Shown: one piece after another, positions 17,801-33,632 of the stretch
Layout of the letters: each line of letters opens with the position of its first letter
Position numbering within the stretch: the first letter of the stretch is position 1
Assembly (NCBI RefSeq): GCF_030252345.1
Contig: NZ_CP126980.1
Span: 7,145,501-7,209,500, forward strand
Direction: 5' to 3'
Origin: Actinoplanes oblitus
GTDB lineage: Bacteria > Actinomycetota > Actinomycetes > Mycobacteriales > Micromonosporaceae
Length of the DNA: 64,000 bases
Translations under genes and position numbers: made by a program
The notes under the pieces: generated by a model
Seen by the model: the letters and a program-made list of their open reading frames with translations, nothing else
Told to the model about the DNA's origin: nothing
The model's database searches: none

Positions 17801-20800
17801 CGAACAGCGGCGGATAGGTGAGCCGGTCGACCGGGTGCGCCGAGGCGTTCCAGTCGACCAGCATCCGGTGCCGTTCCGCCTCGCCGAGCACCTCGATCCG
17901 CTTGACCGGCCGGTCCGGGTCGGCGGCGACAGCGGCCAGCACCCGCGGCAGCCGGTCCGCGATGATCCGCACGGTGTCCTGGTCGAACAGCTCGGTCGCG
18001 TAGTTGACCACCCCGCTGATGCCGGCCGGCGCGCCGTCCGCGCCGGTCTCGTCCATCAGGTCGAAGGTCAGGTCGAACTTCGCGGTGCCCGAGTCCAGCG
18101 GCTCGACGGTGGTGTCCAGGCCGCCCAGGGAGAACTCCACGGCGGGGTTGTTCAGCATCAGCATGACCTGGAAGAGGGGCTGGCGGGCCGCCGAACGATC
18201 CGGCGCCAGCTCCTCCACCAACCGCTCGAACGGCACATCGGCATGCGCGTACGCGTCCAGATCCGCCGCCCGCACCCGCCGCAACACCTCACCGAACGAC
18301 GGATCACCCGACAGATCGGTACGCAACACCAACGTATTGATGAAGAACCCGACCAGATCATCCAGCGCCGCATCCGCCCGGCCCGCCACCGGCGTACCCA
18401 ACGGAATGTCATCACCGGCACCCAACCGGCACAACAACACCGCCACCGCCGCCTGCACCACCATGAACAACGTGCAGTCGTACGCCCGCGCCAACCCCAG
18501 CAACGCCGCATGCGCCCGCGCATCCACCGCGAACCGCACCTCACCACCACGACCCGACAACCGCGCCGGACGCACCCGATCGAACGGCAACGCCAACTCC
18601 GCCGGCACCCCCGCCAGAGCACCCCGCCAAAACGCCAACTGCTCCGCCTCGACACCGGCCAGCAACTCCCGCTGCCACACCGCGAAATCCGCGTACGACA
18701 CCGGCAACGACTCCCACACCGGCACCGCACCCGCCGACCGCGCCGCATAAGCCACCGACAGATCCCGCAGCAACGGACCCATCGACCACCCATCAGCCGC
18801 GATGTGATGAATCACCACCACCAGAACACCGTCGCGCCACCACACCCGCAGCGGCACCTCGGCCGACAGATCGAACCGATACTCCGCCGCCGACTCGATG
18901 CCCGCCGAGTGCAACACCACCGTGGTGTCGTCCAGCACCCGCTGCACCGGGCCCTCCGCGATCACCGTCCGCAGCACCGGATGCCGCGCCACCACGTCAC
19001 TCCACGCCGCCGCCAGCGCCTCGACGTCCACGTCACCGTCCACCCGGATGGCGAACGGCATGTTGTACGCCGGGCTCGGCCCGTCCAGCTGGAACAGGAA
19101 CCACAACCGCTCCTGCACCGGCGACAGCGGCACCTCGGCCAGGGACCGGGGGACGAGAGCGGGCCGGATCGTCTCGCCGCTGTCGCCGGCGGCGGCGAGC
19201 CGGGCCACCGTGGGGTTCGCGAACAGGTCACGCAGCGTCCACTGGGTGCCCAGCACGGACCGGACCCGGGAGATCAGCCGGGTGGCGAGCAGCGAGTGCC
19301 CGCCCAGGTCGAAGAAGTTGTCCTCGACGGAGACCGAGTCCAGGCCCAGGACCTGGGCGAACAGGCGGGTGAGCAGGTGCTCGCGCGGGGTGCGCGGGGC
19401 CCGCGAGACACCGGCGACCGGCACCGCGGGGGCCGGCAGCGCCGCCCGGTCGAGCTTGCCGTTCGGGTTGAGCGGGATCCGGTCGAGGGTCACCACCGCC
19501 GACGGCACGAGGTATTCCGGCAGGCGGGCGGCGAGCGTGGCACGCACCTCGGCCGGGTCGATCCGGGCGCCCTCGTCCGCGATGACGTAGCCGACCAGCC
19601 GCTTGTCCCCCGGCTGGTCCTCGCGCACCACGGCGACCGCCTGGCTCACGCCGGGGCAGTCGGCCAGCGCGGCCTGCACCTCGCCCAGCTCGATCCGGAA
19701 ACCGCGGATCTTCACCTGGTCGTCGCCTCGGCCCAGGTACTCCAGCTCGCCGTCGGCACGCCACCGGACCAGGTCGCCGGTGCGGTACATCCGCTCACCG
19801 CAGCGGAACGGGCTGGCCACGAACCGCGACGCGGTCAGTCCCGGCCGGTCGAGGTAGCCGCGGCCCACGCCCCGGCCGCCGATGTACAGCTCTCCGGCGC
19901 TGCCGGTCGGCACCGGCCGCAACCTCGCGTCCAGCACGTAGAGCTGCGCGTTGTCGACCGGCCGGCCGATCGGCGGCGCCTGGCTGATCTCCTCGCCGCC
20001 GTACCAGGCCGCGGCGTAGACGGTGGCCTCGGTCGGACCGTAGATGTTGGCCACCGTCCGGGCGCCGAACCACCGCCGCACCTCGGTGGCGACCGAGAGC
20101 GGCAGCGCCTCACCGGCCAGCACCACGGTGTCCGCGGTCAGCTCGGCGGGTTCCTGCTCCATCAGGCCGACGTAGGCCGACGGGACGCCACTGCTCAGGG
20201 TGGCGGCCTGCCGGACGGTCGAGCGGGCCAGCGCCAGCAGGTCCGGCACCACCTCGACGGTGCCGCCGACGGTGAGCGGCGCGAACAGCTCGAAGACCGA
20301 GACGTCGAAGTTGAGCGAGGTGGACGCCCAGACCCAGGCCAACCCCTCGGCGCCGAAGACCCGGGCGGCCCAGGCCATCAGGTTCACCATGTTGGCGTGG
20401 CTCAGCACGACGCCCTTGGGCCGGCCGGTGGACCCGGAGGTGTAGATGACGTAGGCGGCGTTGTCCGGCGAGAGCGGCACCTCCGGACGCGAGGTGGGGT
20501 GTCCGGACACGTCGGGCAGCTCGGTGAGGGTGAGCAGGGGGCGCGCGTCGGCGAGCATCAACCGCTTGCGGTCCTCCGGGTAGCCCGGATCCACCGGCAG
20601 GTAGGCGCCGCCCGCCTTCAGGATGGCGAGCAGGGCGACCATCATGTCGACCGAGCGCGCCATCGACACCGCCACCCGGACCTCCGGCCCGGCACCCCGT
20701 TCGATCAGGTGGTGCGCCAGGCGGTTGGCCCGCGCGTCCAGCTCCGCGTAGGACACCCGGTCCGCGCCACTGACGACAGCGGTCCGGTCCGGGGTCCGCG

Positions 20801-23800
20801 CGACCTGCGCTTCGAAGACCTGCGGGTACGTCGCCGGCGCCACCACCCGCGCGGTGTCGTTCCAGCCGGTCAGCAGCCGATCCCGTTCCGCGCTGTCGAG
20901 CACGTCGAGGTCCGAGATCACCCGGTCCGGGTCGGCGGTCACGGCGGCCAGCACGCGCAGCAGCCGGTCGGCGATGGCCTGGGCGGTCCCGTGGTCGAAC
21001 AGGTCGGTCGCGTAGTTGACCACCCCGCTGATGCCCTCGCCCGGGTGCGCGGCGATCTCGATGGTCAGGTCGAACTTGGCGGTCCGCGCCGCGACCGTCT
21101 CGGGCGCGGTGTCCAGCCCGGTCAGGGCCAGCTCGGTGTCGCCGTAGTCCTGCTGCACGAGCATGACCTGGAAGAGGGGCTGGCGGGCCGCCGAACGATC
21201 CGGCGCCAGCTCCTCCACCAACCGCTCGAACGGCACATCGGCATGCGCGTACGCGTCCAGATCCGCCGCCCGCACCCGCCGCAACACCTCACCGAACGAC
21301 GGATCACCCGACAGATCGGTACGCAACACCAACGTATTGATGAAGAACCCGACCAGATCATCCAGCGCCGCATCCGCCCGGCCCGCCACCGGCGTACCCA
21401 ACGGAATGTCATCACCGGCACCCAACCGGCACAACAACACCGCCACCGCCGCCTGCACCACCATGAACAACGTGCAGTCGTACGCCCGCGCCAACCCCAG
21501 CAACGCCGCATGCGCCCGCGCATCCACCGCGAACCGCACCTCACCACCACGACCCGACAACCGCGCCGGACGCACCCGATCGAACGGCAACGCCAACTCC
21601 GCCGGCACCCCCGCCAGAGCACCCCGCCAAAACGCCAACTGCTCCGCCTCGACACCGGCCAGCAACTCCCGCTGCCACACCGCGAAATCCGCGTACGACA
21701 CCGGCAACGACTCCCACACCGGCACCGCACCCGCCGACCGCGCCGCATAAGCCACCGACAGATCCCGCAGCAACGGACCCATCGACCACCCATCAGCCGC
21801 GATGTGATGGATCACCACCATCAGCACGTGCCGGTCGTCGGCGAGTTCCAGCAGCGTGGCGCGGATCGGAAGTTCGGCCGCGAGGTCGAAGCGGTACGCG
21901 ACGGCGTCCTCCAGCGCCGCGCCGACCTCGGACTCGGCGCAGCGGATCACGGTCAGCGGCGGCACGGCCCGCTCGCCGTCGAGAACGGTCTGCTCCGGCC
22001 CGGCGACGATGGTGCGCAGCGTCGCGTGCCGGCCGGCCACGTCGGTGAGCGCCGCCCGCAGGGCCGCCCGGTTCAGCGGGCCGGTGAGCCGGACCGCGAT
22101 CGGCATGTTGTAGCTGGCGCCGTCGCCGTCGAGCTGGTGCAGGAACCACAGGCGTTCCTGAGCCGACGAGAGCGGCACCGGGCCGTCGTGTGCGGCGGCC
22201 ACCAGCGCGGGGCGGGCGGCGCTGCCGTCCACGGCGGCGAGCCCGGCCACCGTCGGATGCGCGAACAGGTCCCGGACCTGCAGCTCCAGGCCGAGCACCG
22301 AGCGGATCCGGGAGACCAGCCGGACGGCGAGCAGCGAGTGCCCGCCCAGGTCGAAGAAGTTGTCCTCGACGGAGACCGAGTCCACGCCCAGGACCTGCGC
22401 GAACACCCAGCACAGCAGCTCTTCCCGGGCGGTGCGCGGCGCACGTCCGGCGACCGGTGCCACGGTGGCCGGGTCGGGCAGTGCCGCCCGGTCCAGCTTC
22501 CCGTTCGGCGTCAGCGGCAGCCGGTCCAGCACCAGCACCGCCGACGGGACCATGTAGGCCGGCAGGCGCTCGCCGGCGAAGCCGCGCAGCTCGGCGGGCG
22601 ACACCTCGGCGGCGCCGGGGACCGGCACGACGTAGCCGACGATCCGGCCGGTCCCGGTGTCGGTGCGCACCACGACCTCGGCCCGTTCGACGGCGGGGTG
22701 CGCGGTCAGCACCGCCTGGATCTCACCCAGCTCGATCCGGAAGCCGCGGACCTTCACCTGCTCGTCGGTGCGGCCCAGGAACTCCAGGACGCCGTCCCGG
22801 TCGCGGCGCACCAGGTCGCCGGTGCGGTACATCCGCTCACCGGGCCGGCCCCACGGGCAGGCCACGAACCGGCCGGCGGTCTGGCCCGGGCGGCCGGCGT
22901 ACCCGCGGGCGAGCTGGTCACCGGCCAGGTAGAGCTCACCCGGGACACCCACCGGCACCGGGGTGAGTGTGGCGTCCAGGACGTACGCCCGCGCGTTGGG
23001 CAGCGGCCGGCCGACCATCGGACGCGGGTTCCCGGCGACCGGGAAGGCCAGCGCGTCGACGGTGAACTCGGTCGGGCCGTAGTAGTTGAGCCCCGCCGTG
23101 TCCGGCGCCTCGCTCAGCTGGTTCCACAGGTGCTGGTCGGCCGCCTCCCCGCCGATCATGAGCAGCGCCGGCCGGTGCCGGGGGTCGGTGAGCAGTCCGG
23201 CGTCGACGGCGAGCCGCGCGTGGCTGGGCGTCAGATCCAGGAAGTCGATCCGCTGCTCGGCCACGTAGTCGACGAGGGCCCGCGGGTCACGGCGGGTCGC
23301 GTCGCCGATGACGTGCACCTCGTTGCCGGCGGCCAGGGCGAGCAGGCCTTCCAGCGAGGTGTCGAAGGAGAACGACGCGGTCACGGCGCAGCGTAGCCGC
23401 TCCGGCCGGCCGAACAGCTCCGCGTGGTGGGTGTGGTAGAGGTTCAGCAGGGCCTGGTGCTCGACCACGACGCCCTTCGGCGTGCCGGTCGATCCGGAGG
23501 TGTAGATCAGGTAGGCGGCGTGCCGCGGCGACGCGGCCGGCCGCCGCTCGACCGGCCCGTCGCCGGTGCCGGACAGCTGGCCCGGCTCGGTGATCACGGC
23601 GACCGGGGCGGCGTCCTCGATCATGAAGCGGATGCGCTGCTCCGGGTACTCCGGGTCGATCGGGACGTAGACCGCGCCCGCCTTGAAGATGCCGAGCACG
23701 GCGACCAGCTGGTCGCCGGAGCGGGGCAGCACGACCGCCACCCGGTCCTCCGGTCCGGCGCCACCGGCCAGCAGCCGGTGCGCGAACCGGTCGGCGCGGG

Positions 23801-26800
23801 CGTCCAGTTCGGCGAAGGTGAGCCGGGTGCCGTCGCTGACCACCGCCACCTCGTCCGGCGTACGCCGGGCCTGCTCCTCGAAGATCTCGTGGAGCAGACC
23901 GGTGTCCGGGCGCGCCACGACCGGCCCGGCGCTCTGCTCGATCATCCGCTGGTGCTCGCCGGCGTCCAGGACGCCGAGCCGGCTGACCGGCGCGTCCGGA
24001 TCCGCCAGCGCGCCGCTGATCAGGTGGGTCAGGCGGCGGCCGAGGGCATGCACGGTGTCCTCGTCGAACAGGTCGGTGCGGTACTCGACGGTGCACCGCA
24101 GCCCGGCGGGCGTGCCGTCGGCGGCGTGCCGTTCCTCGGCGTCGAAGGTGAGGTCGAACTTGGCCGACCCCAGCGGGATCGGCTCGGCGGTCAGGCCGGC
24201 GCCGACGGCCGGATCCTGGTTACGCACGTCGATCATGATCTGGAACAACGGGTGGTGCCCGGCACTGCGGACCGGGTTCACCGCCTCCACCAGTCGCTCG
24301 AACGGCACGTCCTGATGCGCGTACGCGTCCAGGTCGGTCTCCCGCACCCGGTCGAGCAACTCGGCGAAGGTGGGATCGCCGGACACGTCGGTGCGCAGCA
24401 CCAGGGTGTTGACGAAGAAGCCGACCAGGTCGTCCAGCGCCGCGTCGGCCCGGCCGGCCACCGGCGTGCCGAGCGGGATGTCGTCGCCGGCGCCGAGCCG
24501 GCTCAGCAGCGCCGCGATCGCTGCCTGCACCACCATGAAGAGCGTCGCGCCGCGCTCCCGGGCCAGGGTCACCATGCCGCGGTGCAGTTCGGCGCCGAGG
24601 TCGAAGCCGATCTGGCGGCCCGCTCCGGCCGGCCCGGCCGGGCGCGGGCGGTCCACCGGCAGGCTCACCTCGCCGGGCAGCCCGGCGAGGGCCCGGCGCC
24701 AGTACGCCAGCTGCTCGTCCGCCACGCCGGCCAGGAACTCCCGCTGCCACACCGCGAAATCCGCGTACGACACCGGCAACGACTCCCACACCGGTGCCGC
24801 ACCCGCCGACCGCGCCGCATAAGCCACCGACAGATCCCGCAGCAACGGACCCATCGACCACCCGTCAGCCGCGATGTGATGAATCACCACCACCAGAACA
24901 CCGTCGCGCCACCACACCCGCAGCGGCACCTCGGCCGACAGATCGAACCGATACTCCGCCGCCGACTCGATGCCCGCCGAGTGCAACACCACCGTGGTGT
25001 CGTCCAGCACCCGCTGCACCGGGCCCTCCGCGATCACCGTCCGCAGCACCGGATGCCGCGCCACCACGTCACTCCACGCCGCCGCCAGCGCCTCGACGTC
25101 CACGTCACCGTCCACCCGGATGGCGAACGGCATGTTGTACGCCGGGCTCGGCCCGTCCAGCTGGAACAGGAACCACAACCGCTCCTGCACCGGCGACAGC
25201 GGCACCTCGCCCGAGGACCGGGGAACGAGGGCCGGCCGGACCCGGCCCCGCGCCGCCTCCACCACCGCGGCGATCCCGGCCGGGGTCCGCGCCTGGAAGA
25301 CGTCACGCACCGACACGTCGGTGGCGAGGGCGGCCCGCAGCCGGGTGACCAGCTTGGTGGCGAGCAGCGAATGCCCGCCCAGGTCGAAGAAGTCGTCGTC
25401 GGCGCCGGCGGCCGGCAGTCCGAGCACCCCGGCGACCAGCGAGCAGATGATCTCCTCGAGCACCGTGCGGGGTTCCCGGTGCTCGGTGACCGGCAGCTCC
25501 GGTGCCGGCAGCGCCCGCTTGTCCACCTTGCCGTTGGGGGTCATCGGCAACTCGTCGAGCAGCACGAACGCCGACGGCACCAGGTGTTCCGGCAGCCGCT
25601 CCCGCAGCCGGGCCCGGTCGACCGGCTCGGTCGTGTACGCCACCAGCCGGTCGTCGCGCAGCACCACCACGCCGTGCCCGGGCAGCGCCGCCTCGATCTC
25701 GCCCAGCTCGATCCGGAACCCGCGCAGCTTCACCTGGTCGTCGGCGCGTCCCAGGAAGTCGAGCTGGCCCTCGGCACGCCAGCGCACCAGGTCGCCGGTC
25801 CGGTACATCCGCTCACCGGCCTGGAACGGACTGGCCACGAACCGCGACGCGGTCAGCCCCGGCCGGTTCAGGTAGCCGCGGGCCAGCCCGGGCCCGCTCA
25901 GGTACAGCTCGCCGGTGACCCCGGCCGGCACCGGCTGCAGCTGGTCGTCGAGCACGTGCACCCGGACGTTGCTGATCGGCCGGCCGATGGTGATCGGGGC
26001 GTCGGCCCGCAGCGGCCCGGTCCGGGTCGCCTCGATACCGGCCTCGGTCGGCCCGTACGCGTTCAGGAACCGCACCCGGTGCGCCCACCGCCGCACCTGG
26101 TCCGGCGGCAGCGCCTCGCCACCGCTGAGCAGCACCCGCAGGCTGGGCAGCTCGGCGCCGGTCAGCGTCTCCAGCATCGACGGCACGCCGTGCAGGTGGG
26201 TGATCCGCTGCTCGTCGATGAGCCGGGCCAGGTCGGCGCCGAGCGGCTGCCCGTCGGCGAGCACCAGGGTGGCGCCGGAGGCGAGCGTCATCATCAGGTC
26301 GAGCACCGCCGGGTCGAAGGTGGTGGCGACCCACTGCAGCACCCGGCAGCCCGGACCCAGCTCCAGCCCGCGGATGTTGTCGGCGGTCACGTTCAGCGCG
26401 TTGCGGTGGGTCAGCTGCACGCCGTTCGGGGTGCCGGTGGAACCGGACGTGTAGATCACGTAGGCCCGGTGCCCGAACGCCACGGACCGCGGCAGCGGGG
26501 CGTCGTCGTAGCCCGCCAGGTCGGCGGCGGCCAGGAACTCCTCGTCCAGCACCACGACCGGCCGGGCGTCGGCGTGGGTGGCGGCGATCCGCTCCGCCGG
26601 GTGGGCCGGGTTGACCGGCAGGTAGGCGCCACCGGCGGACCAGACCGCGAGCACCGCGACCACCTGCCGCACCGAGCGTGGCAGCCGCACCTCGACGATC
26701 GTGTCCGGTCCGACGCCACGGCGGATCAGCAGCCGGGCCAGCCGGTTCGCCCGCCCGGTCAGTTCGGCGTAGCTGAGCTGGTCAGCCCCGGCGACGACGG

Positions 26801-29717
26801 CGACGGCCGACGGCGTCGCGGCGGCCTGCGCGGCGATCAGCTCCGGCACTGTCGCGTCCGGCACCTCGGCCGCCGTGTCGTTCCACTCGGTCAGCAGCTT
26901 GCGCTCGGCCGGCAGCAGCACGTCGATCGTCGCGATCCGGCGCTCCGGCCGCTCGGCGACCGCGGTCAGCACCCGGACCAGCCGGTCGGCGATCGCCTCG
27001 GCGGTGGCGGTGTCGAAGACGTCGGTAGCGTACTCCAGCACGCAGGCCAGCCCGGCGTCCTGCTCGCGCACGTTGAGGGTCAGGTCGAACCGGGAGACGC
27101 CCAGGTCCAGCGGCTCGGCGACGGCGGTCGGCTGGAGCACCAGCATCACCTGGAAGAGCGGCTGGCGGGCGGCCGAGCGGTCCGGCGCCAGCTCCTCGAC
27201 CAGCACGTCGAAGGGCAGATCCTGGTGCGCGTAGGCGTCCAGGTCGGTGCTCCGCACCCGGCTCAGCAGCTCGGTGAAGGCCGGATTGCCGGACACGTCG
27301 GTGCGCAGCACCACGGTGTTGACGAAGAAGCCGACCAGCTCCTCCAGGGCCGCGTCCGAGCGTCCGGCGACCGGGGTGCCGATCGGCAGGTCGGCGCCGG
27401 CGCCCAGCCGGTTGAGCAGCACGGCCATCGCGGCGTGCAGGACCATGAAGAGCGTGGCGTCGTGGTCGCGGGCGAGCCGGGCCAGCTGCGAACTCAGGTG
27501 CCGGTCCAGCGCGAACCGCACCTGACGGCCCCGATGGGTCGGCTCGGCGGGGTGCGGCCGGTCATAGGGCAGGGCCAGCTCACGCGGCGCTCCGGCCAGC
27601 GTCCGACGCCAAAAATCAAGATCCTCTTCGCGTACGGCGGCGACGACGTCACCGTGCCACCGGGTGTAGTCGGCGTACTGCACCGGCAACGGCGCCCAGT
27701 CCGGTGCCCGCCCGGCGCGCCGGGCGGCGTACGCGATCTCCAGATCCCGCAGCAGCGGCCCGGCCGACCAGCCGTCGGCGGCGATGTGGTGCACCAGCAG
27801 CACCAGCAGGCCGTCCGCCAGGCTGGCCCGCAGCGGCAGGTCGGTCGCCAGGTCGAAGGAGTGCCCGAGGTCGTGCCGGTCGTGCAGCACGATCTCCGGC
27901 CGGTCGAGGACGAGCTGGTGGGGCGCCTCCCCGGCGACCGGGAAGACGGTGCGCAGCGCCTCGTGCCGCGCCACCACGTCGGCGATCGCGTCCCGCAGCG
28001 CGGCGCGGTCCACCGGCTCGGCCAGCCGGTGCTGGACCGCGATGTTGTAGGTCGGGCTCGGGCCCTCCAGCTGGGCGAGGAACCACAGGCGCTGCTGGGC
28101 GTGCGACAGCGGCACGTGCTCCGGGCGGTCGGTGGCGACCAGGGCGGGACGGGTCCGGGTGCCGGACAGCTGCGCGATGGTGGGCGCCTGGAACAGGTCC
28201 CGGGTGCTGATGTCGACGCCGAGCTCGGCGCGGATCCGGTTGATCAGCCGCAGCGCGGTCAGCGAGTGGCCGCCCAGGTCGAAGAAGTTGTCGTCGATGC
28301 CGGCCGGGGTGCCGAGCACCTCGGTGAACAGCTCGCAGAGCACCCGTTCGCGCTCGGTGCGCGGCGCCCGCCCGGTGCTGTCGAAGACCGGATCGGGCAG
28401 CGCCTTGCGGTCGACCTTGCCGTTCGGGGTGAGCGGCAGCGCGTCGAGCACCACGAAGGCGTCCGGCACCAGGTACTCCGGCAGCCGCTCGCGCAGGGCC
28501 GCCCGGTCCACCGGCTCGGTGGTGTACGCGATCAGCGTGTCGTCGCGGGCGATCACCACGGCGGTGCCGGGCAGCTCGGCCTCGATCTCGGCCGGCTCGA
28601 TCCGGTGGCCGCGCACCTTGACCTGGTCGTCGGCCCGGCCGCAGAAGATCAGCTCGCCGTCCTCGGTCCAGCGGCCCAGGTCGCCGGTGCGGTACATCCG
28701 GCCGGCGCCGAACGGGTTGGCCACGAACCGCGACGCGGTCAGGCCGGGCTGGTCGAGGTAGCCGCGGGCGAGGCCGGCACCGGCCAGGTAGATCTCCCCG
28801 GTCACGGCCGGGCGCAACCGCTCGTCGAGCACGTACACCGCGGTGTCCCGCAGCGGCTCGCCGAGCGGCACGACGTCACCCACCACGTCACCGGCCCGCC
28901 AGGCGTGGTGGGTGACGCACAGGGTCATCTCGGTCGGGCCGTAGGTGGTCCGCACTGTCGTGTGCGCGATGGCCTCGCGCAACGCGTTCGGGGAGATCAC
29001 GTCGCCGCCGGTGGTCACCTCGCGCAGCCCGCGGAACGACGCCGGGTCGGTCACCCCGAACAGGCCGGCGGTGAGGCTGAGCCGGGTGACCCCGGTCAGG
29101 TCGAGTTCCAGCTCGTCGGCGCCGGCCGGCGCCACCACCACCTCGCCGCCGGCCAGCAGCGCCGCCCAGATCTCGTAGGTCGAGCCGTCGAACGCGTGCG
29201 GCGCGTGGAACAGGATCCGGTCGGTGGCGTCCACCTCCCAGCACGGGTCGGTGGCCAGGTCCACCACGCCCTGGTGGGTGATCGCGATGCCCTTCGGCTC
29301 CCCCGTCGAGCCGGAGGTGTACATGACGTAGGCGAGCTGGTCCGGGTGGACCACCGGCAACGGGACGTCGCTGTCGGACTCCACCACCCGGTCCACCACC
29401 ACCGGCCGGCCGGCGACCACCTTCGCCACCCGCGACTCCGGCCACGCCTCGTGGATCGGCAGGTACGCCCCGCCGGCCTTGAGCACCGCGAGCATCGCGA
29501 CGATCAGGTCGTGGCTGCGCGCCATCCGGATCGGCACCACGGACTCCGGCCGCACGCCCTGCTCGACCAGCCAGCGGGCCATCCGGTCGGAGCGCCGGTC
29601 GAGCTCCGGGTAGGCGGCCGCGTGCCGGGCGAAGGCTTCCAGGATCGTGCAGGGCGTCGACGGTCCGTACTCGGCCGCGGCGGGCGCACCCATGTCCAAC
29701 ACTCGCGTTTCCCCCAT
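14817..29717 (-). CDS. Five-module NRPS: A-PCP-(C-A-PCP)x4-C
   Basis: A 4966-residue synthetase. It has five A domains, five PCPs (each [10 protein letters not shown]) and five C domains, all keeping HHxxxDG. No epimerisation or thioesterase domain is present. It starts with an A domain and ends with an unpaired C domain. PCP serines are near residues 485, 1451, 2459, 3479 and 4476; C-domain histidines near 646, 1619, 2641, 3641 and 4652. Specificity positions read by eye (235-236-239-278-299-301-322-330-331): A1 DGYSTGTLC (close to Dpg, DPYHGGTLC), A2 DPLHLGAIE (unassigned), A3 DTEDMGYVD (acidic pocket, a basic residue is likely), A4 DVFSVAIVY (unassigned), A5 DLTKVGEVG (Asn). The start is uncertain: ATG 29717 has no Shine-Dalgarno, whereas GTG 29702 has GGGGGAA 7 nt upstream. 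It follows dpgD by 13 bp. The terminal C probably accepts Asp from the short NRPS. Confidence 0.95.
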   Translation of the reverse strand: MGETRVLDMGAPAAAEYGPSTPCTILEAFARHAAAYPELDRRSDRMARWLVEQGVRPESVVPIRMARSHDLIVAMLAVLKAGGAYLPIHEAWPESRVAKVVAGRPVVVDRVVESDSDVPLPVVHPDQLAYVMYTSGSTGEPKGIAITHQGVVDLATDPCWEVDATDRILFHAPHAFDGSTYEIWAALLAGGEVVVAPAGADELELDLTGVTRLSLTAGLFGVTDPASFRGLREVTTGGDVISPNALREAIAHTTVRTTYGPTEMTLCVTHHAWRAGDVVGDVVPLGEPLRDTAVYVLDERLRPAVTGEIYLAGAGLARGYLDQPGLTASRFVANPFGAGRMYRTGDLGRWTEDGELIFCGRADDQVKVRGHRIEPAEIEAELPGTAVVIARDDTLIAYTTEPVDRAALRERLPEYLVPDAFVVLDALPLTPNGKVDRKALPDPVFDSTGRAPRTERERVLCELFTEVLGTPAGIDDNFFDLGGHSLTALRLINRIRAELGVDISTRDLFQAPTIAQLSGTRTRPALVATDRPEHVPLSHAQQRLWFLAQLEGPSPTYNIAVQHRLAEPVDRAALRDAIADVVARHEALRTVFPVAGEAPHQLVLDRPEIVLHDRHDLGHSFDLATDLPLRASLADGLLVLLVHHIAADGWSAGPLLRDLEIAYAARRAGRAPDWAPLPVQYADYTRWHGDVVAAVREEDLDFWRRTLAGAPRELALPYDRPHPAEPTHRGRQVRFALDRHLSSQLARLARDHDATLFMVLHAAMAVLLNRLGAGADLPIGTPVAGRSDAALEELVGFFVNTVVLRTDVSGNPAFTELLSRVRSTDLDAYAHQDLPFDVLVEELAPDRSAARQPLFQVMLVLQPTAVAEPLDLGVSRFDLTLNVREQDAGLACVLEYATDVFDTATAEAIADRLVRVLTAVAERPERRIATIDVLLPAERKLLTEWNDTAAEVPDATVPELIAAQAAATPSAVAVVAGADQLSYAELTGRANRLARLLIRRGVGPDTIVEVRLPRSVRQVVAVLAVWSAGGAYLPVNPAHPAERIAATHADARPVVVLDEEFLAAADLAGYDDAPLPRSVAFGHRAYVIYTSGSTGTPNGVQLTHRNALNVTADNIRGLELGPGCRVLQWVATTFDPAVLDLMMTLASGATLVLADGQPLGADLARLIDEQRITHLHGVPSMLETLTGAELPSLRVLLSGGEALPPDQVRRWAHRVRFLNAYGPTEAGIEATRTGPLRADAPITIGRPISNVRVHVLDDQLQPVPAGVTGELYLSGPGLARGYLNRPGLTASRFVASPFQAGERMYRTGDLVRWRAEGQLDFLGRADDQVKLRGFRIELGEIEAALPGHGVVVLRDDRLVAYTTEPVDRARLRERLPEHLVPSAFVLLDELPMTPNGKVDKRALPAPELPVTEHREPRTVLEEIICSLVAGVLGLPAAGADDDFFDLGGHSLLATKLVTRLRAALATDVSVRDVFQARTPAGIAAVVEAARGRVRPALVPRSSGEVPLSPVQERLWFLFQLDGPSPAYNMPFAIRVDGDVDVEALAAAWSDVVARHPVLRTVIAEGPVQRVLDDTTVVLHSAGIESAAEYRFDLSAEVPLRVWWRDGVLVVVIHHIAADGWSMGPLLRDLSVAYAARSAGAAPVWESLPVSYADFAVWQREFLAGVADEQLAYWRRALAGLPGEVSLPVDRPRPAGPAGAGRQIGFDLGAELHRGMVTLARERGATLFMVVQAAIAALLSRLGAGDDIPLGTPVAGRADAALDDLVGFFVNTLVLRTDVSGDPTFAELLDRVRETDLDAYAHQDVPFERLVEAVNPVRSAGHHPLFQIMIDVRNQDPAVGAGLTAEPIPLGSAKFDLTFDAEERHAADGTPAGLRCTVEYRTDLFDEDTVHALGRRLTHLISGALADPDAPVSRLGVLDAGEHQRMIEQSAGPVVARPDTGLLHEIFEEQARRTPDEVAVVSDGTRLTFAELDARADRFAHRLLAGGAGPEDRVAVVLPRSGDQLVAVLGIFKAGAVYVPIDPEYPEQRIRFMIEDAAPVAVITEPGQLSGTGDGPVERRPAASPRHAAYLIYTSGSTGTPKGVVVEHQALLNLYHTHHAELFGRPERLRCAVTASFSFDTSLEGLLALAAGNEVHVIGDATRRDPRALVDYVAEQRIDFLDLTPSHARLAVDAGLLTDPRHRPALLMIGGEAADQHLWNQLSEAPDTAGLNYYGPTEFTVDALAFPVAGNPRPMVGRPLPNARAYVLDATLTPVPVGVPGELYLAGDQLARGYAGRPGQTAGRFVACPWGRPGERMYRTGDLVRRDRDGVLEFLGRTDEQVKVRGFRIELGEIQAVLTAHPAVERAEVVVRTDTGTGRIVGYVVPVPGAAEVSPAELRGFAGERLPAYMVPSAVLVLDRLPLTPNGKLDRAALPDPATVAPVAGRAPRTAREELLCWVFAQVLGVDSVSVEDNFFDLGGHSLLAVRLVSRIRSVLGLELQVRDLFAHPTVAGLAAVDGSAARPALVAAAHDGPVPLSSAQERLWFLHQLDGDGASYNMPIAVRLTGPLNRAALRAALTDVAGRHATLRTIVAGPEQTVLDGERAVPPLTVIRCAESEVGAALEDAVAYRFDLAAELPIRATLLELADDRHVLMVVIHHIAADGWSMGPLLRDLSVAYAARSAGAVPVWESLPVSYADFAVWQRELLAGVEAEQLAFWRGALAGVPAELALPFDRVRPARLSGRGGEVRFAVDARAHAALLGLARAYDCTLFMVVQAAVAVLLCRLGAGDDIPLGTPVAGRADAALDDLVGFFINTLVLRTDLSGDPSFGEVLRRVRAADLDAYAHADVPFERLVEELAPDRSAARQPLFQVMLVQQDYGDTELALTGLDTAPETVAARTAKFDLTIEIAAHPGEGISGVVNYATDLFDHGTAQAIADRLLRVLAAVTADPDRVISDLDVLDSAERDRLLTGWNDTARVVAPATYPQVFEAQVARTPDRTAVVSGADRVSYAELDARANRLAHHLIERGAGPEVRVAVSMARSVDMMVALLAILKAGGAYLPVDPGYPEDRKRLMLADARPLLTLTELPDVSGHPTSRPEVPLSPDNAAYVIYTSGSTGRPKGVVLSHANMVNLMAWAARVFGAEGLAWVWASTSLNFDVSVFELFAPLTVGGTVEVVPDLLALARSTVRQAATLSSGVPSAYVGLMEQEPAELTADTVVLAGEALPLSVATEVRRWFGARTVANIYGPTEATVYAAAWYGGEEISQAPPIGRPVDNAQLYVLDARLRPVPTGSAGELYIGGRGVGRGYLDRPGLTASRFVASPFRCGERMYRTGDLVRWRADGELEYLGRGDDQVKIRGFRIELGEVQAALADCPGVSQAVAVVREDQPGDKRLVGYVIADEGARIDPAEVRATLAARLPEYLVPSAVVTLDRIPLNPNGKLDRAALPAPAVPVAGVSRAPRTPREHLLTRLFAQVLGLDSVSVEDNFFDLGGHSLLATRLISRVRSVLGTQWTLRDLFANPTVARLAAAGDSGETIRPALVPRSLAEVPLSPVQERLWFLFQLDGPSPAYNMPFAIRVDGDVDVEALAAAWSDVVARHPVLRTVIAEGPVQRVLDDTTVVLHSAGIESAAEYRFDLSAEVPLRVWWRDGVLVVVIHHIAADGWSMGPLLRDLSVAYAARSAGAVPVWESLPVSYADFAVWQRELLAGVEAEQLAFWRGALAGVPAELALPFDRVRPARLSGRGGEVRFAVDARAHAALLGLARAYDCTLFMVVQAAVAVLLCRLGAGDDIPLGTPVAGRADAALDDLVGFFINTLVLRTDLSGDPSFGEVLRRVRAADLDAYAHADVPFERLVEELAPDRSAARQPLFQVMLMLNNPAVEFSLGGLDTTVEPLDSGTAKFDLTFDLMDETGADGAPAGISGVVNYATELFDQDTVRIIADRLPRVLAAVAADPDRPVKRIEVLGEAERHRMLVDWNASAHPVDRLTYPPLFEAQVARTPEHVAVVCGDDRATYAELNARANRLAHHLIEQGVRPETRVAFALPRSIDMIVAPLATMKAGGVYVPVDPGYPEDRKQVMLADSGPLLSFTELPDVSGYPASNPEVTLSPDNAAYVIYTSGSTGRPKGVTISHDALNNYLSWAWHTYTGLSGRSVLHSSMAFDLTVTCLYGVLAAGGCMELARVDQDLVPQGPLTYLKMTPSHMSVLGGLPGATMDEGQLVCGGEPLIGEDLEEFRRRHPNVTIINEYGPTETTVGCMEFHVRPGEPAPPGVLSIGRPSWNTRVYVLDEQLTPVPVGVAGELYLAGRQLARGYQNQPGLTATRFVANPFEPGRMYRTGDMVRWRADGQLESLGRTDDQVKIRGFRIELGEVQEALLECPGVGQAVAVVREDRPGDKRLVGYVIADEGGRADPDQVRAAMAARLPEYLVPSAVVTLDRIPLTGNGKLDKAALPAPEYRSAGGRAPRNAREEVLCELFAEMLGRESVSIDDSFFDLGGHSLLATRLVNRVRSVLGVDLPLRALFSTPTVADLATALSEDVRPRLTRRADTGDRVPASYAQQRLWYLHQLEGGGASYNVPFFLRLTGELDTGALDAALHDVLARHEVLRTSYEQAGGALWQRIRPPAEALVEIERVPAADLAAVAGHVFDLAAVPVRACLAMIAPDEHVFAVVFHHIAGDGWSVGPLLRDLSEAYAARREGAAPRWTPLPVQYADYTLWQREVLAAVRDEQLAYWQDRLTGAPAELALPYDRPHPARPTNAGGQVEFTVDADLGRLAREHGVTLFTVLHAALGLLLHRLGAGTDIPIGTSVAGRTDEALDDLVGFFVNTVVLRTDLSGDPAFPELLSRVRQADLAAFAHQDVPFDEVVAHLNPPRSRSRHPLFQVQLVLNQHTEGELALPGLRAEMMPSPGVAGAKFDLLFIFRQQADGRLDGVLSFRTELFDEDTARAITDRLARLLAEVAGGEPAPAGPRRRPGRRPAVVRSLDIDVDH
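14820..16129 (-). other. Unpaired C-terminal condensation domain of the giant NRPS
   Basis: HHIAGDG is intact. No A or PCP follows and the protein ends after this domain. It must use an acceptor on another protein. The short Asp NRPS, whose own N-terminal C-like domain is degenerate, is the natural partner. Boundaries are approximate. Confidence 0.75.
18160..18809. repeat. 650-bp exact repeat, copy in module 5 C domain
   Basis: Identical at all 650 positions to 21160-21809, exactly 3000 bp away in the same orientation. It covers the part of the C domain from the HHxxxDG motif onward. Codons within it end mostly in G or T (TTG for Leu, GGT, GAT, CGT), unlike the NNC/NNG bias around it. Confidence 0.95.
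18664..19137. repeat. 474-bp near-exact repeat, copy in module 5 C domain
   Basis: Matches 24736-25209 with 3 mismatches. It covers the N-terminal part of the C domain up to HHxxxDG and a little beyond. It overlaps the 650-bp repeat by 146 bp (18664-18809), a stretch shared by modules 3, 4 and 5. Confidence 0.93.
19140..22189 (-). other. NRPS module 4: C-A-PCP, substrate unknown
   Basis: The pocket D-V-F-S-V-A-I-V-Y suggests a neutral residue, but I cannot assign it. The second part of its C domain (21160-21809) is identical base for base to that of module 5, exactly 3000 bp away. Boundaries are approximate. Confidence 0.55.
21160..21809. repeat. 650-bp exact repeat, copy in module 4 C domain
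   Basis: Partner of 18160-18809. Identity stops sharply on both sides: at 21159 and at 21810, after which the module 4 and module 5 sequences diverge. Confidence 0.95.
22190..25214 (-). other. NRPS module 3: C-A-PCP, probably a basic residue
   Basis: The pocket D-T-E-D-M-G-Y-V-D has acidic residues at 239, 278 and 331, as in A domains for Arg, Orn or cyclic guanidino residues. Which basic residue is not decided. The first part of its C domain (24736-25209) is almost identical to that of module 5. Boundaries are approximate. Confidence 0.55.
24736..25209. repeat. 474-bp near-exact repeat, copy in module 3 C domain
   Basis: Partner of 18664-19137 (offset 6072 bp, 3 mismatches). Outside it the C domains of modules 3 and 5 diverge at once. 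Confidence 0.93.
25215..28129 (-). other. NRPS module 2: C-A-PCP, substrate unknown
   Basis: The C domain is intact (HHIAADG). The A pocket D-P-L-H-L-G-A-I-E matches no code I know; Glu at 331 could favour a positively charged side chain. The core A3 motif reads [11 protein letters not shown], with Asn replacing the nearly invariant Lys of PKG. The A10 motif (NGKVDK) is intact, so the domain may still be active. Boundaries are approximate. Confidence 0.6.
28130..29690 (-). other. NRPS module 1: A(Dpg-like)-PCP, no C domain
   Basis: Loading-type module. Pocket residues are [26 protein letters not shown] and YGPTEMTLC resemble Hpg/Dpg-activating A domains, with the T-L-C ending typical of Dpg. 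Positions 236, 278 and 299 differ from the classical Dpg code (P, H, G). Dpg is the best guess because dpgA-D lie directly upstream. Boundaries are approximate. Confidence 0.6.
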
Positions 29718-29730
29718 CAGATGGTGGGCG

Positions 29731-33543
<3,813 letters not shown>

Positions 33544-33632
33544 GTGCGTTTCTTTCCGCGGGTCACCAGGTGACGGGTGGTCTGTTCCATGGGAGCTCGC
33601 CTTTCCTGTGCAGAGGGATGGATCAGGGGTGA

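Larger units (their letters stand above)
16130..19139 (-). other. NRPS module 5: C-A(Asn)-PCP, chimeric C domain
   Basis: The pocket D-L-T-K-V-G-E-V-G is one conservative change from the classical Asn code DLTKLGEVG, so Asn is a firm call. An AsnO/VioC-type oxygenase in the same operon could beta-hydroxylate it. The C domain combines the first part of C3 with the second part of C4. Boundaries are approximate. Confidence 0.75.
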
